In this document: positions 63,501 through 64,000 of the stretch, piece after piece
Layout of the letters: every line of letters begins with the position of its first letter
Numbering within the stretch: position 1 is the stretch's first letter
Assembly: GCA_032191485.1 (NCBI GenBank)
Contig: JAVDOI010000178.1
Coordinates: 184,001-248,000, forward strand
From: Leptoclinus maculatus
Lineage: Eukaryota; Chordata; Actinopteri; Perciformes; Stichaeidae
Reading direction: 5' to 3'
DNA: 64,000 nucleotides
The notes under the pieces: model-generated
Databases searched by the model: none
What the model was told of the DNA's origin: nothing
What the model saw: only the letters and a program-made list of their open reading frames with translations
Translations under genes and position numbers: made by a program

Positions 63501-64000
63501 GTTGCCGCCTCCACCTGCAGGTTACTGGCAGACAGCTTAGGTCACGTCTCCACCTACAGCCTCTGCCAGCAACTTCTGCCAGCAACCTACAGGTGCCGCC
63601 TCCACCTGCAGATTCTGGCAGACAGCTTAAGTCATGCCTCCACCTACAGCCTCTGCCAGCAACCTGCAGGTGCCGCCTCCACCTACAGGTTACTGGCAGA
63701 CAGCTTAGGTCAAGTCTCCACCTACAGCCTCTGCCAGCAACTTCTGCCAGCAACCTGCAGGTGCCGCCTCCACCTGCAGATTCTGGCAGACAGCTTATGT
63801 CACGCCTCCACCTACAGCCTCTGTCAGTAACCTGCAGGTGCAGCCTCCACCTGCAGGTTGCTGGCAGACAGCTTATGTCATGCCTCCACCTACAGCCTCT
63901 GCCAGCAACCTGCAGGTGCCGCCTCCACCTGCAGTTTCTGGCAGACAGCTTAGGTCACGTCTCCACCTACAGCCTCTGCCAGCAACTTCTGCCAGCAGCC

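Larger units (their letters stand above)
3310..64000 (+). repeat. Giant GC-rich tandem array of 77/78-bp and 90/91-bp units
   Basis: From the first TTAAGTCATGCC to the window edge the sequence is head-to-tail copies of one unit. Landmarks in a 77-bp unit are GTCACGCCTCCACCTACAG at 1-19, TCTGCCAG at 22-29, CTGCAGGTG at 34-42, CCGCCTC at 43-49, CACCTGCAG at 50-58, TTCTGGCAGACAGCTTA at 60-76 and a variable base at 77. Units with GGTTACTGG in place of GATTCTGG are 78 bp. A 13-bp internal duplication (CAACTTCTGCCAG) makes 90 or 91 bp. Base 77 is A, G or T and is followed by GTCA, occasionally GCCA. Composition of a typical unit is 31 C, 17 G, 15 A, 14 T. Adjacent units differ at a few recurrent sites, so they fall into variant classes rather than random divergence. 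Copy number is about 750 by division. Nothing interrupts the array in this window. Function is unknown; it behaves as satellite DNA. Confidence 0.98.

Noticed and set aside
3215..63753. Reverse-strand open frames such as those giving repeated AGRGCRWRRDLSCLP strings
   Set aside because: They are the antisense of the same units, with no start context, splice or codon-bias evidence.
3669..63830. Dozens of forward open frames of 60-402 codons inside the array
   Set aside because: They overlap one another in several frames, repeat the same few peptide strings, start at arbitrary ATGs within the unit and are explained by unit lengths and stop-poor composition. No frame is preferred.
3310..64000. 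CRISPR array
   Set aside because: Units are directly abutting with no unique spacers, variation is in recurrent classes, and the context is eukaryotic.
3310..64000. Gene with a repetitive coding exon (mucin-like or proline-rich protein)
   Set aside because: Units of 77, 78 and 91 bp mix with 90 bp, so no reading frame is maintained from unit to unit. A coding repeat would keep multiples of three.
3310..64000. PRDM9-type hotspot 13-mer
   Set aside because: CCGCCTCCACC resembles the human CCNCCNTNNCCNC motif but fails at the required T, and the human motif has no force in another lineage.

Overview
The window looks like a vertebrate nuclear genome, most likely a teleost fish. The grounds are an AT-rich, intron-like left flank with simple repeats, a decayed piggyBac-type transposase fragment, a candidate very short intron with a good branch site, and no bacterial operon structure. 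The organism is an inference. No complete protein-coding gene can be supported.

Layout. (1) Bases 1 to about 1275 may hold the 5' end of a minus-strand gene that leaves the window at base 1: a TATA-like/CpG-containing promoter, a short untranslated exon with a perfect GTAAGT donor, an intron of about 850 bp, and one or two small exons split by a 63-bp intron. The product is not recognised. (2) Bases 1276 to 3309 are AT-rich non-coding DNA with an ATTTAT-type degenerate repeat, a piece of a piggyBac transposase C-terminus (zinc-binding Cys/His region only), a 42-bp-period duplication, a poly-A tract and a 9-bp minisatellite. (3) From about 3310 to the right edge (64000), some 60.7 kb or 95 percent of the window is one uninterrupted head-to-tail tandem array. 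Its units are 77 or 78 bp, or 90 or 91 bp when a 13-bp internal duplication is present. At a mean of about 80.6 bp per unit this is roughly 750 copies. The array continues beyond the window.

The array is GC-rich (48 of 77 bases in a typical unit) and strongly C-biased on the plus strand (31 C against 17 G). Each typical unit is an imperfect inverted repeat that can fold into a hairpin, with a two-tier G-quadruplex motif overlapping the loop on the minus strand, and it also looks like an ancient dimer of two subunits of about 38 bp. The array is hierarchically organised. Marker units recur at a small set of spacings (323, 400, 413/414, 567, 570, 815, 826, 903 bp), and these blocks are duplicated in larger tandem repeats of 491, 1225, 1303, 1394, 1873, 2014 and 3033 bp, plus non-adjacent shared blocks at offsets from 1.6 to 21.6 kb. 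The left edge is more degenerate than the interior, as expected when unequal exchange homogenises the middle of an array.

The hundreds of long open frames inside the array, on both strands and in overlapping frames, are by-products of the repeat and are not annotated as genes.
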